Positions 8,284 through 15,545 of a stretch of DNA of 16,315 bases are shown here, in pieces. The translations under genes and the position numbers were made by a program. The notes below the pieces were generated by a model. The model did not search any database and was not told the DNA's origin. It worked only from the letters and a program-made list of their open reading frames with translations. Position 1 is the stretch's first letter; each line of letters starts with the position of its first letter. Origin of the DNA: Thiotrichaceae bacterium (GTDB taxonomy: Bacteria; Pseudomonadota; Gammaproteobacteria; Thiotrichales; Thiotrichaceae); assembly GCA_027024625.1 (NCBI GenBank), contig JALVRY010000186.1:1-16315 (forward strand). Reading direction: 5' to 3'.

Positions 8284-10248
8284 ATGATGGAAAGTATTTA
8301 TCTCGCTGTTCCACTTTCAGCATTAATTGGTGCAATCCTCGCTGGGCTATTTGGACGCTACCTTGGGCGTATGTTGTCGCATACCGTTACTATCTTGGGG
8401 GTGGCGATGGCATTTATACTATCTGTGATTGTTTTTAATCACATAGTATTGGGCGGAAATAGCTATAACGATACGGTATACACATGGTCAGTCATCGAAG
8501 GCATGAGATTTGAAATCGGCTTTATGATTGATAACCTTACCGCGATGATGATGGTCGTGGTGACTTTTGTCTCCCTGATGGTACATATTTATACTATTGG
8601 CTATATGCATGATGACCCAGGTTATCAACGCTTTTTTAGTTACATCTCGCTGTTTACCTTCTCCATGTTGATGTTGGTAATGGCAAATAACTTTATGCAG
8701 CTATTCTTCGGCTGGGAGGCTGTTGGCTTAGTTTCTTATTTATTGATTGGTTTCTGGTTCAAGAAAGAAACAGCAATTTTTGCCAATATGAAAGCCTTTT
8801 TAGTTAACCGTGTGGGTGACTTTGGATTCTTACTTGGTATTGCGGCAATTTATACCTACTTCGGCACGTTAGATTACGTTGAAGTCTTCAAGCAAGTCCC
8901 AGCATTGCTTGATACAAAAATCAGTATTATTCCTGGTGAAGAATGGTCATTAATGACAGTTATTGCTATTTCGCTATTTATCGGAGCAATGGGTAAATCA
9001 GCACAAGTACCGCTACACGTTTGGCTACCCGATTCAATGGAAGGTCCAACACCTATTTCAGCGTTAATTCATGCGGCGACGATGGTCACAGCGGGTATCT
9101 TTATGGTATCGCGTATGTCACCTATCTTTGAAATGTCTGAAACAGCATTGAGTTTTGTGATGATTATTGGTGCAATTACAGCATTCTTTATGGGATTGAT
9201 TGGTATCATCCAATATGACATTAAACGCGTCATTGCCTACTCAACATTATCGCAGTTGGGTTATATGACGGTTGCATTAGGCGCATCAGCTTATAGTGCA
9301 GGGCTATTCCACTTAATGACACACGCATTCTTCAAGGCGTTATTATTCTTGGCGGCAGGTTCAGTCATTATCGCAATGCACCATGAGCAAGATATTCGTA
9401 AAATGGGCGGCTTGAAAAAGTATATGCCAATTACCTACTGGACATCGCTAATCGGTTCATTGGCATTAATTGGCTTCCCCGGTCTTGCAGGTTTCTTCTC
9501 AAAAGATTCGATTATCGAGGCGGTACAGGCAACGGAACTTCCGGGAGCGGAATTTGCGTATTGGATGGTGCTACTCGGTGTGTTCGTCACCGCATTCTAT
9601 AGCTTCCGTCTGTTCTTCTTGGTTTTCCACGGGGAAGAACGTATGGATGATCACACCAAGCATCACTTAAAAGAGTCACCATTGGTTGTCACCGTTCCGT
9701 TGATTGCATTAGCAATTCCATCCGTCTTTGCGGGTTACTTTATTGATCCTATTGTTGTTGGGAACTTCTTTGATGGCGTCGTCTTTGTTGATGAAGCTCA
9801 TGGTGCTATTGAAGAGATCAGCCACCATTTCCATGAACATGGCTTATTTGGCTTTATCACACATGGTTTGATGTCGCCTCCATTCTGGCTGGCAATGGCT
9901 GGTTTAGGTTCTGCTTGGTATATCTATATGAAAAATCAATCAATCGCTGATTGGGCTTATGATAAGTTCCGCTGGATGCATACCTTGCTAGATAACAAGT
10001 ATTATGCCGATGACTTTAACCAAAAAGTATTTGCGGGTGGAGCGATTGGTCTAGGTAAAACACTGTGGGCACTAGGGGATCGTTTTGTGATTGACGGTCT
10101 GGTTGTTAATGGTTCTGCCAGAGTTATTGCTTTCTTCTCAGGTATTATTCGTCACATGCAGACAGGTTATATGTATCACTATGCCTTCTCAATGATATTG
10201 GGTGTATTAGTAATACTTAGTTGGTTTATTTTTGGTAGTAAGGGGTAG
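8284..10248 (+). CDS. nuoL: NADH-quinone oxidoreductase subunit L (antiporter-like, ND5)
   Basis: The largest membrane subunit, 654 residues. It lies at the distal end of the proton-pumping arm and belongs to the Mrp-type antiporter-like family. Expected proton-path residues are present: E145 in FFGWEAVGL, D179 in RVGDF, K238 in MGKSAQVPLHVWLPDSMEGP, K351 in HAFFKALLF and K407 in FFSKDS. Hydrophobic helices span the protein, and the C-terminal third provides the lateral helix that runs along the arm. A His-rich loop (HHFHEHG) follows VDEAHGAIEEIS. Two ATG codons in tandem (8284 and 8287) are possible starts. AAGGGG at 8275-8280 is spaced better for 8287, so the protein may be one residue shorter. 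Confidence 0.98.
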   Translation: MMESIYLAVPLSALIGAILAGLFGRYLGRMLSHTVTILGVAMAFILSVIVFNHIVLGGNSYNDTVYTWSVIEGMRFEIGFMIDNLTAMMMVVVTFVSLMVHIYTIGYMHDDPGYQRFFSYISLFTFSMLMLVMANNFMQLFFGWEAVGLVSYLLIGFWFKKETAIFANMKAFLVNRVGDFGFLLGIAAIYTYFGTLDYVEVFKQVPALLDTKISIIPGEEWSLMTVIAISLFIGAMGKSAQVPLHVWLPDSMEGPTPISALIHAATMVTAGIFMVSRMSPIFEMSETALSFVMIIGAITAFFMGLIGIIQYDIKRVIAYSTLSQLGYMTVALGASAYSAGLFHLMTHAFFKALLFLAAGSVIIAMHHEQDIRKMGGLKKYMPITYWTSLIGSLALIGFPGLAGFFSKDSIIEAVQATELPGAEFAYWMVLLGVFVTAFYSFRLFFLVFHGEERMDDHTKHHLKESPLVVTVPLIALAIPSVFAGYFIDPIVVGNFFDGVVFVDEAHGAIEEISHHFHEHGLFGFITHGLMSPPFWLAMAGLGSAWYIYMKNQSIADWAYDKFRWMHTLLDNKYYADDFNQKVFAGGAIGLGKTLWALGDRFVIDGLVVNGSARVIAFFSGIIRHMQTGYMYHYAFSMILGVLVILSWFIFGSKG

Positions 10249-10259
10249 GAGAAGTGGAT

Positions 10260-11783
10260 ATGTTTACTGACTGGCCTCTATTAAGCCTTGTTATTTGGCT
10301 GCCAATTGTTGGTGGTTTTATTGTATTAGCCCTAGGCGATAAGTTGGGTGCTAGGCCTGCTGCGTTAATTGTTGCCGTTGCCACATTCTTGGTAAGTATC
10401 CCGCTTTACACAAGTTTTGATCCATCAACAGCAGACATGCAGTTTTGGGAAGGCAAAGAGTGGATTAAAACATTTGAGATTTTCTATTACCTTGGCGTAG
10501 ATGGTATCTCTATGCCATTGATTCTACTCAATACATTCACGACCGTATTGGTTGTACTTGCCGGTTGGGAAGTGATCAAAGATCGTGTTGCACAATATAT
10601 GGCAGCATTTTTGATCATGTCTGGTTTAGTCAATGGGGTTTTTGCAGCACAAGATGCGATGTTGTTCTACGTTTTCTTTGAGGCAATGCTGATCCCCATG
10701 TTTATCGTCATTGGTGTATGGGGTGGACCAAATCGTGTTTACGCAACGATCAAGTTTTTCCTTTATACCTTCCTAGGCTCTGTTTTCATGCTAGTGAGTT
10801 TGATCTACATGTACAACATTGGATTAGATCAAGGCAATCCAAGCTTTTGGCTAAAAGACTTATATTCATTAAAACTCGGTTTAACAGAACAGACATTTAT
10901 TTTCTTGTCGTTCCTGCTTGCTTTTGGCGTGAAAATTCCGATGTGGCCTGTGCATACATGGTTGCCGGACGCACATGTCGAAGCACCTACGGGTGGTTCA
11001 GTTATCTTAGCCGCAATCATGTTAAAAATTGGTGGCTATGGTTTCTTACGGTTCTCATTACCAATTACGCCTGATGCATCCTTGCAACTGGATTGGCTAA
11101 TTGTATTAATGTCGCTAGTGGCTGTAGTTTACATCGGCTTTGTTGCTATTGTACAAACAGATATGAAAAAGCTAGTAGCCTATTCATCAATTGCACATAT
11201 GGGATTTGTAACGCTAGGTATTTTCCTAATCTACCCTATTTATCGCGCAACGGATGGTTTTGCGGGAGCGGAATTGGCGATGCAAGGTGGTATGGTGCAA
11301 ATGATTTCTCATGGCTTTATCTCAGGCGCAATGTTCCTCGCTATTGGTGTATTGTATGACCGTATGCATACGAGAGAGATTTCTGCTTACGGTGGTGTGG
11401 CAAATAAAATGCCTATTTTTGCAGCTTTCTTTGTATTATTTGCAATGGCTAATACGGGCTTGCCGGGTACATCAGGTTTTGTTGGTGAATTCATGGTTAT
11501 TCTTGCCAGCTTCAAAGCAAACTTCTGGTATGCCTTCCTTGCGGCAACCACTCTGATTGTGGGGGCAGCTTATACGCTGTGGTTGGTAAAAAGGGTGATG
11601 TTTGGCGATGTTAGCAATGACCAAGTTGCTGCATTAACCGATTTAAATAAACGTGAATTTATTATCATGTTGTCATTGGCTGTGATGGTATTGTGGTTAG
11701 GCTTATGGCCTGAGCCGTTAACTGATGTGATGTCAGTGACTCTGCAAAATTTAATTGAACTCGCTTCACGCAGCAAACTGTAG
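10260..11783 (+). CDS. nuoM: NADH-quinone oxidoreductase subunit M (antiporter-like, ND4)
   Basis: A membrane subunit of about 507 residues from the ND4 antiporter-like family, one of the three proton-pumping channels. Signatures: FYVFFEAMLIPMF with the conserved glutamate near residue 141, GVKIPMWPVHTWLPDAHVEA with the conserved lysine near 225, and GGSVILAAIMLKIGGYGF with a second lysine near 256. The start needs a choice. A GTG at 10254 is in frame but only two bases from AGGAG (10247-10251), while the ATG at 10260 is eight bases from it and is preferred here. The GTG form would add two residues. AGGAG overlaps the nuoL stop, so the genes are coupled. Confidence 0.96.
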   Translation: MFTDWPLLSLVIWLPIVGGFIVLALGDKLGARPAALIVAVATFLVSIPLYTSFDPSTADMQFWEGKEWIKTFEIFYYLGVDGISMPLILLNTFTTVLVVLAGWEVIKDRVAQYMAAFLIMSGLVNGVFAAQDAMLFYVFFEAMLIPMFIVIGVWGGPNRVYATIKFFLYTFLGSVFMLVSLIYMYNIGLDQGNPSFWLKDLYSLKLGLTEQTFIFLSFLLAFGVKIPMWPVHTWLPDAHVEAPTGGSVILAAIMLKIGGYGFLRFSLPITPDASLQLDWLIVLMSLVAVVYIGFVAIVQTDMKKLVAYSSIAHMGFVTLGIFLIYPIYRATDGFAGAELAMQGGMVQMISHGFISGAMFLAIGVLYDRMHTREISAYGGVANKMPIFAAFFVLFAMANTGLPGTSGFVGEFMVILASFKANFWYAFLAATTLIVGAAYTLWLVKRVMFGDVSNDQVAALTDLNKREFIIMLSLAVMVLWLGLWPEPLTDVMSVTLQNLIELASRSKL

Positions 11784-11792
11784 GGACACAAA

Positions 11793-13280
11793 ATGAATAT
11801 ATCAAATGACATTTTAATTGCCTTACCAGAGGTTTTTCTTTTGACGGCAGTGTTCTGCGTGTTGCTGCTAGATTTATTTTTAAGCAAATCAGTGAAAATT
11901 GTCACTTTTTTACTGACACAGATGAGCCTGCTCACTACCGCATGGCTAGTTTACAATTCAATGGGAACGGAGGCAGCCAATAGTGGCGTGGCCGTTGCAA
12001 GAGAGCTTGCGTTTTATGGTATGTATGTAAAAGACGCACTTGCAGATATGCTGAAAATAGCGATGCTCCTTATCGGTAGTGCTGCTTTTATTTATTCACG
12101 AATATATCAACGTGATAGAGGCATGTGTACGGGCGAGTATTATTCCTTGGGCTTGTTTGCGGTTCTTGGCATGATGATCATGGTATCTGCTAACAGCATG
12201 TTGTTATTGTATCTTGGCTTAGAGCTACTATCTCTTGCTCTCTATGCAATGGTTGCTTTGCAGCGTGACAATGGTCGAGCATCAGAAGCTGCAATGAAAT
12301 ATTTTGTACTGGGAGCCATTGCTTCAGGAATGCTCCTGTATGGAATGTCGATTGTGTATGGCTTGAGTTCACATATCGATCTTGCAGGTATTGCAATGTA
12401 TATCAATGCTCAAGATAGTCTGACTTCAAATCTTGGATTATTACTTGGTTTATCATTTATTCTCGTTGGGCTAGGGTTTAAATTGGGAGTTGCTCCCTTC
12501 CACATGTGGATTCCCGATGTTTATGATGGCGCTCCTACGTCAGTAACACAGTTTATTGGTACGCTTCCTAAGCTCGCAGCTTTTGGTATGGTTTTTCGTC
12601 TATTGGTTGATGGCATGGGCGGGCTTCAAGAGAGTTGGCAGCAAATATTTATTTTCCTTGCTGTGTTATCGCTAGCTATTGGTAACATAATCGCCATTGC
12701 TCAAACTAACCTAAAACGAATGTTAGCCTATTCTACGATTGCTCATATGGGGTTTGTTGTTTTAGGTATCCTATCGGGTACACAAGCAGGCTATTCCGCA
12801 ACGCTATTTTATACAATTACCTATGCTTTAACAGCGCTTGGCGGCTTTGCTGTCGTTATGTTGCTGAGTAGAGAAGGTTACGAAGCAGATCAATTATCGG
12901 ATCTAAAAGGTTTAAGCCGTCGTCATCCTTGGTATGCATTTATGATGATGATTGTTTTATTTTCAATGGCCGGTATTCCACCAACGGTTGGTTTTTATGC
13001 AAAGCTAATGGTTATTCAGGCAGTTGTTAATGCAGACTTAGTTTGGTTGGCGGCTTATGCTGTTGTAATGTCTGTGATTGGTGCTTACTACTATCTGCGA
13101 GCAATTAAGCTTATGTATTTTGATAAGCCTGATGAAGAGAGTGAGAAGTATCAGGTAAAAGCTTCAATGGATTTTGACATATTACTCAGTGTAAATAGTC
13201 TTGGTTTAATCGCTTTAGGAATATTACCAGGAGCCTTAATGGCTGCTTGTGTTGCGGTTGTTCAAATGACGATGAAGTGA
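11793..13280 (+). CDS. nuoN: NADH-quinone oxidoreductase subunit N (antiporter-like, ND2)
   Basis: This 495-residue membrane protein of the ND2 family is the third antiporter-like subunit and normally the last gene of the operon. Conserved features: YLGLELLSLALYAMVAL with E144, GLGFKLGVAPFHMWIPDVYDGAPTS with K230, and GTLPKLAAFGM with K260. LKRMLAYSTIAHMGF (about 319-333) is the usual discontinuous-helix region. It starts 9 bases after nuoM with a modest ribosome site (GGGA, 11783-11786) and is followed by the terminator-like hairpin at 13307-13347, which closes the nuo transcription unit. Length is normal. Confidence 0.98.
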   Translation: MNISNDILIALPEVFLLTAVFCVLLLDLFLSKSVKIVTFLLTQMSLLTTAWLVYNSMGTEAANSGVAVARELAFYGMYVKDALADMLKIAMLLIGSAAFIYSRIYQRDRGMCTGEYYSLGLFAVLGMMIMVSANSMLLLYLGLELLSLALYAMVALQRDNGRASEAAMKYFVLGAIASGMLLYGMSIVYGLSSHIDLAGIAMYINAQDSLTSNLGLLLGLSFILVGLGFKLGVAPFHMWIPDVYDGAPTSVTQFIGTLPKLAAFGMVFRLLVDGMGGLQESWQQIFIFLAVLSLAIGNIIAIAQTNLKRMLAYSTIAHMGFVVLGILSGTQAGYSATLFYTITYALTALGGFAVVMLLSREGYEADQLSDLKGLSRRHPWYAFMMMIVLFSMAGIPPTVGFYAKLMVIQAVVNADLVWLAAYAVVMSVIGAYYYLRAIKLMYFDKPDEESEKYQVKASMDFDILLSVNSLGLIALGILPGALMAACVAVVQMTMK

Positions 13281-13306
13281 TCTAAATTCAAATAAAAAGA
13301 TGTAAT

Positions 13307-13347
13307 AAAAAAGCCACTGCTACTGATAAAGTAATAGTGGCTTTTTT
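13307..13347. terminator. Bidirectional rho-independent terminator between nuoN and the lipoprotein gene
   Basis: AAAAAAGCCACT (13307-13318) is the exact inverse of AGTGGCTTTTTT (13336-13347). An inner TACT/AGTA pair (13321-13324 and 13330-13333) extends the stem. The T run follows the stem on the + strand, and the A run at the left gives a T run on the - strand, so it can stop transcription from nuoN and from the convergent lipoprotein gene. Confidence 0.9.
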
Positions 13348-13367
13348 GTTTTTACGCTAGAACAGTA

Positions 13368-13622
13368 TTAGTAACCGCGTCGTCTACGCTCATTTCGCTT
13401 GTCGACTTCAGAGCCATAAATATAGCCTGCTGCGGTGCCGATTGCTGCTGCTTTTAGAGCTCGCTCATCACTTTTGTCACCTGTGTTTTTTCCTGCTAAA
13501 GCTCCTACTGCAGCACCGATTGCCGCATTACGTGTAGCGTTAGACACAGGCTCATTGTAAGCCCCACAGCCTGCTAGTGTTAGTACGCTTGCCATTACAA
13601 GAGTGCCCGTTAGTATTTTCAT
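13368..13622 (-). CDS. Small glycine-zipper outer-membrane-type lipoprotein
   Basis: An 84-residue protein with a clear lipoprotein signal peptide: a basic start, the hydrophobic run LVMASVLT, then the lipobox LAGC with C19 as the lipidated cysteine. The residue after it is glycine, not aspartate, which in the E. coli sorting rule favours the outer membrane. The mature part holds two glycine-zipper segments (AAIGAAVGALAGKNTG and AAAIGTAAGYIYGS) typical of the OsmB/SlyB/YMGG-type small lipoproteins, and ends in a strongly basic tail (KRNERRRRGY). AGGAG lies at 13631-13635 on the - strand, eight to nine bases before the ATG. It is convergent with nuoN and divergent from gshB, so it is probably transcribed alone. 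Its exact function is unknown. An osmotic or envelope-stress role is only a family-level inference. Confidence 0.88.
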   Translation of the reverse strand: MKILTGTLVMASVLTLAGCGAYNEPVSNATRNAAIGAAVGALAGKNTGDKSDERALKAAAIGTAAGYIYGSEVDKRNERRRRGY

Positions 13623-13720
13623 TATTAATCTCCTATCATTTGGTATTAAAAGAACAAAAGGTTCTCAGCTTCGGACAGAAGGTTATGAAGATAATTCAAA
13701 CTCTTTTAGCTAAATATCGT

Positions 13721-13726
13721 TATAAT
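13721..13726 (+). promoter_or_regulatory. Candidate -10 box upstream of gshB
   Basis: TATAAT matches the sigma-70 -10 consensus exactly and lies 40 bases before the gshB ATG. No good -35 hexamer sits 16-18 bases upstream. A second TATAAT occurs at 13746-13751, which would give a nearly leaderless transcript. The region is very A/T-rich, so chance matches are likely. Confidence 0.3.
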
Positions 13727-13766
13727 TTATGAAATACCCTGTAATTATAATAAGTAGTTAAAAATT

Positions 13767-14726
13767 ATGACTAATTTCTCTATCGGCTTCATTATTGATC
13801 CTATTGAAAGTATAAATACCAAAAAAGATAGCTCTTTTGCGATGATGTTAGAGGCTCAGCGACGGGGTTGGAGCATATTTTATATGCAGCAAGGAGACCT
13901 CTACACAAGAGATGGTGTTGTATATGCAGATATGCAGAAAGTTACAGTCAAAGATAAACCTAGTGATTTTTATGAGGTAGAAACGTCCATTCAACAAGAG
14001 CTACATTGCTTAGATGTCGTGCTTATGCGAAAAGACCCACCTTTTGATATGGAGTATATCTATAGTACCTATCTACTAGAGTTAGCGGCTAAGCAAGGTT
14101 TATTAGTGGTAAATAGAGCGGATAGTATCAGATCTTGTAATGAGAAATTTTTTACTGCTGAGTTCCCACAATACTGCCCAGAAACTTTAGTAAGCCGTGA
14201 TATGCAGCGTATAAAATCTTTTTTGAAAGAGGTAGGTCATATTGTTGTCAAGCCGCTTGATGGCATGGGCGGTGCTATGATTTTCCAAATTAAGCACGGT
14301 GATGCAAATACAAATGTTATTTTAGAAGCCATTACAGATCACGGTAAAAAAACAATCATGGCTCAACGCTTTTTACCTGAATATAAGCAAGGTGATAAAC
14401 GTATTTTAATTGTTAATGGTAAGCCGTTTCCGCATGCTTTAGCCAGAATTCCCGCAGAAGGTGAAGGTCGAGCAAATCTTGCTGCTGGGGGAGAAGGCGT
14501 AGGTGTCGACCTGACAGAAAGAGAATATGAGATATGCAATGCTCTAGCACCACGTTTGCAAGAAATGGGACTTATGTTTGTTGGTTTAGATGTCATTGGT
14601 GATTATATTACGGAAATAAATGTCACCAGCCCAACCTGTATCAGAGAGTTAGATCAAATCTATTCAGCCAATATTGCAGCTTTATTGATGGATGAAATTG
14701 AGATAAGCCGTAACCTGAATCTGTGA
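13767..14726 (+). CDS. gshB: Glutathione synthetase
   Basis: A 319-residue ATP-grasp ligase that joins gamma-glutamylcysteine and glycine to make glutathione in the cytoplasm. The N-terminal domain has GFIIDPIESINTKKDSSFAM (7-26) and VVLMRKDPPFD (84-94), strongly characteristic of bacterial GshB. The ATP-grasp part shows VKPLDGMGG (161-169), GDKR (209-212), the lid segment ARIPAEGEGRANLAAGG (226-242) and the Mg/ATP-binding end EINVTSPTCIRE (283-294). Length is close to E. coli GshB (about 316). The ATG at 13767 gives the expected N-terminus, but no clear Shine-Dalgarno sequence precedes it (TAGTTAAAAATT). A near-leaderless transcript or an A/T-rich enhancer may compensate. Its stop codon is inside a strong stem-loop. 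gshA is not nearby. Confidence 0.97.
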   Translation: MTNFSIGFIIDPIESINTKKDSSFAMMLEAQRRGWSIFYMQQGDLYTRDGVVYADMQKVTVKDKPSDFYEVETSIQQELHCLDVVLMRKDPPFDMEYIYSTYLLELAAKQGLLVVNRADSIRSCNEKFFTAEFPQYCPETLVSRDMQRIKSFLKEVGHIVVKPLDGMGGAMIFQIKHGDANTNVILEAITDHGKKTIMAQRFLPEYKQGDKRILIVNGKPFPHALARIPAEGEGRANLAAGGEGVGVDLTEREYEICNALAPRLQEMGLMFVGLDVIGDYITEINVTSPTCIRELDQIYSANIAALLMDEIEISRNLNL

Positions 14727-14761
14727 CTTCACTGTGCCGCATTGAAGTCACGGATTCAGGT
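14713..14761 (+). other. Strong stem-loop spanning the gshB stop codon
   Basis: ACCTGAATCTGTGACTTCA (14713-14731) pairs with TGAAGTCACGGATTCAGGT (14743-14761): 19 positions with one T/G (wobble in RNA) and an 11-base loop. The gshB TGA (14724-14726) lies inside the left arm, so the last four codons form part of the stem. No T run follows on either strand, so it is not a classical rho-independent terminator. It could be an mRNA 3'-end stabiliser, an attenuated or degenerate terminator, or the mark of a small inverted duplication. Confidence 0.75.
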
Positions 14762-14845
14762 GTAAAAATAAGACTGTCCTGCTTTCTTCACCCAAAATAG
14801 TAAAAAATAAGCTACTATCGAGTTATATAGTCAAGGAGTTAAGCA

Positions 14846-15457
14846 ATGAAACAGCTTTTTCGTGTGCTGATGGTAGCAGTATTACTTTTTTCGTACTCTG
14901 AAAATATATTTGCAGAGCCTACAAATTTATATGCAGTTAAAGGCGTTGCAGAGGATGATTATCTAAATGTGCGTGAAGAAGCCAACGCGGGTAGCCATAT
15001 CGTAACGCGTATTCCATTTGATGGTACAGGGATAGTAAAGCTGGAAACTGAAGGAAATTGGTGGAAAGTGAAATGGGAAGGTAAGCAAGGTTGGGTAAAT
15101 AAGCGCTACCTATTTTTACCAAGTGGCAGTGCCGTAACAACAAAAAAAGAATCAAAGGCCGCTTTACGCTGTGGCGGTACAGAACCATTTTGGGGAATAA
15201 AAATCACCAAAAAAACATTGGAATATGCCCCAATGGATGGCGAAAAACTTAAACTTCCCATAGTTTTTAATAAAACATCCGAAAACAACACATCAATCGC
15301 TTCGATCTATGCAGAGAAGGCAAATAATAAGGTGATAGCTGTTTTACAAAAAGTCGAAATGTGTAGTGATGGAATGTCTGATATTGATTACCCCTATGCA
15401 ATTTCAGTCCTAATTAATAAGGAGCATTTCTACTCGGGTTGTTGCCATGTAAAGTGA
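14846..15457 (+). CDS. Exported protein with SH3b domain and a GTEPFW-motif C-terminal domain, function unknown
   Basis: A 203-residue protein with an apparent Sec signal peptide (hydrophobic residues about 6-17, possible cleavage after A23 in NIFA-EP). Residues about 29-92 form a bacterial SH3 domain (YLNVREEANAGSHIVTRIPF, NWWKVKWEGKQGWVNKRYL), a fold often used to bind cell-wall peptides. The C-terminal half begins with CGGTEPFWGIKI (109-120), contains CSDGMSDIDYPY (173-184) and ends in SGCCHVK. These motifs recall an uncharacterised exported family (COG3650-like, from memory, not checked). Four cysteines (C109, C173, C199, C200) remain in the mature protein, so disulfides or metal binding are conceivable. 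AGGAG at 14835-14839 precedes the ATG. It stands alone between gshB and purM, and a periplasmic location is likely. Confidence 0.85.
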   Translation: MKQLFRVLMVAVLLFSYSENIFAEPTNLYAVKGVAEDDYLNVREEANAGSHIVTRIPFDGTGIVKLETEGNWWKVKWEGKQGWVNKRYLFLPSGSAVTTKKESKAALRCGGTEPFWGIKITKKTLEYAPMDGEKLKLPIVFNKTSENNTSIASIYAEKANNKVIAVLQKVEMCSDGMSDIDYPYAISVLINKEHFYSGCCHVK

Positions 15458-15498
15458 AAACAGATTGGCTACTTAGGAGCTTCGGGTCTCTATAAAAT

Positions 15499-15545
15499 CA
15501 TGCTAGACTCCTTGTTCCCTAAAAAGATTATATGGCTCTAGCATG
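15499..15545 (+). promoter_or_regulatory. Possible purM leader: 13-codon upstream ORF plus inverted repeat over the start codon
   Basis: CATGCTAGA (15499-15507) is the exact inverse of TCTAGCATG (15537-15545), and the right copy includes the purM ATG. Between them runs a small ORF, ATG 15500 to TAG 15539-15541, encoding [13 protein letters not shown] and ending one base before the purM ATG. No good Shine-Dalgarno sequence precedes purM, so coupling to this ORF or occlusion of the start by the stem are possible. AGGAG at 15475-15479 is 20 bases from the small ORF's start, which is far. The evidence is sequence pattern only. Confidence 0.3.

Noticed and set aside
10254..10259. GTG start for nuoM
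   Set aside because: Only two bases from the ribosome binding site. The ATG at 10260 has ideal spacing. Kept as an alternative in the nuoM entry.
10718..11074. 118-codon frame on the + strand inside nuoM
   Set aside because: It is an out-of-frame reading of a highly conserved membrane-protein gene and shows no independent start signal.
13651..13665. Short inverted repeat AGAAC/GTTCT in the leader of the lipoprotein gene
   Set aside because: Only five base pairs in a non-coding A/T-rich leader. Chance occurrence is likely.
14713..14761. gshB stem-loop as an ordinary rho-independent terminator
   Set aside because: Neither strand has a T run after the stem, so it is listed as a stem-loop of unknown role.
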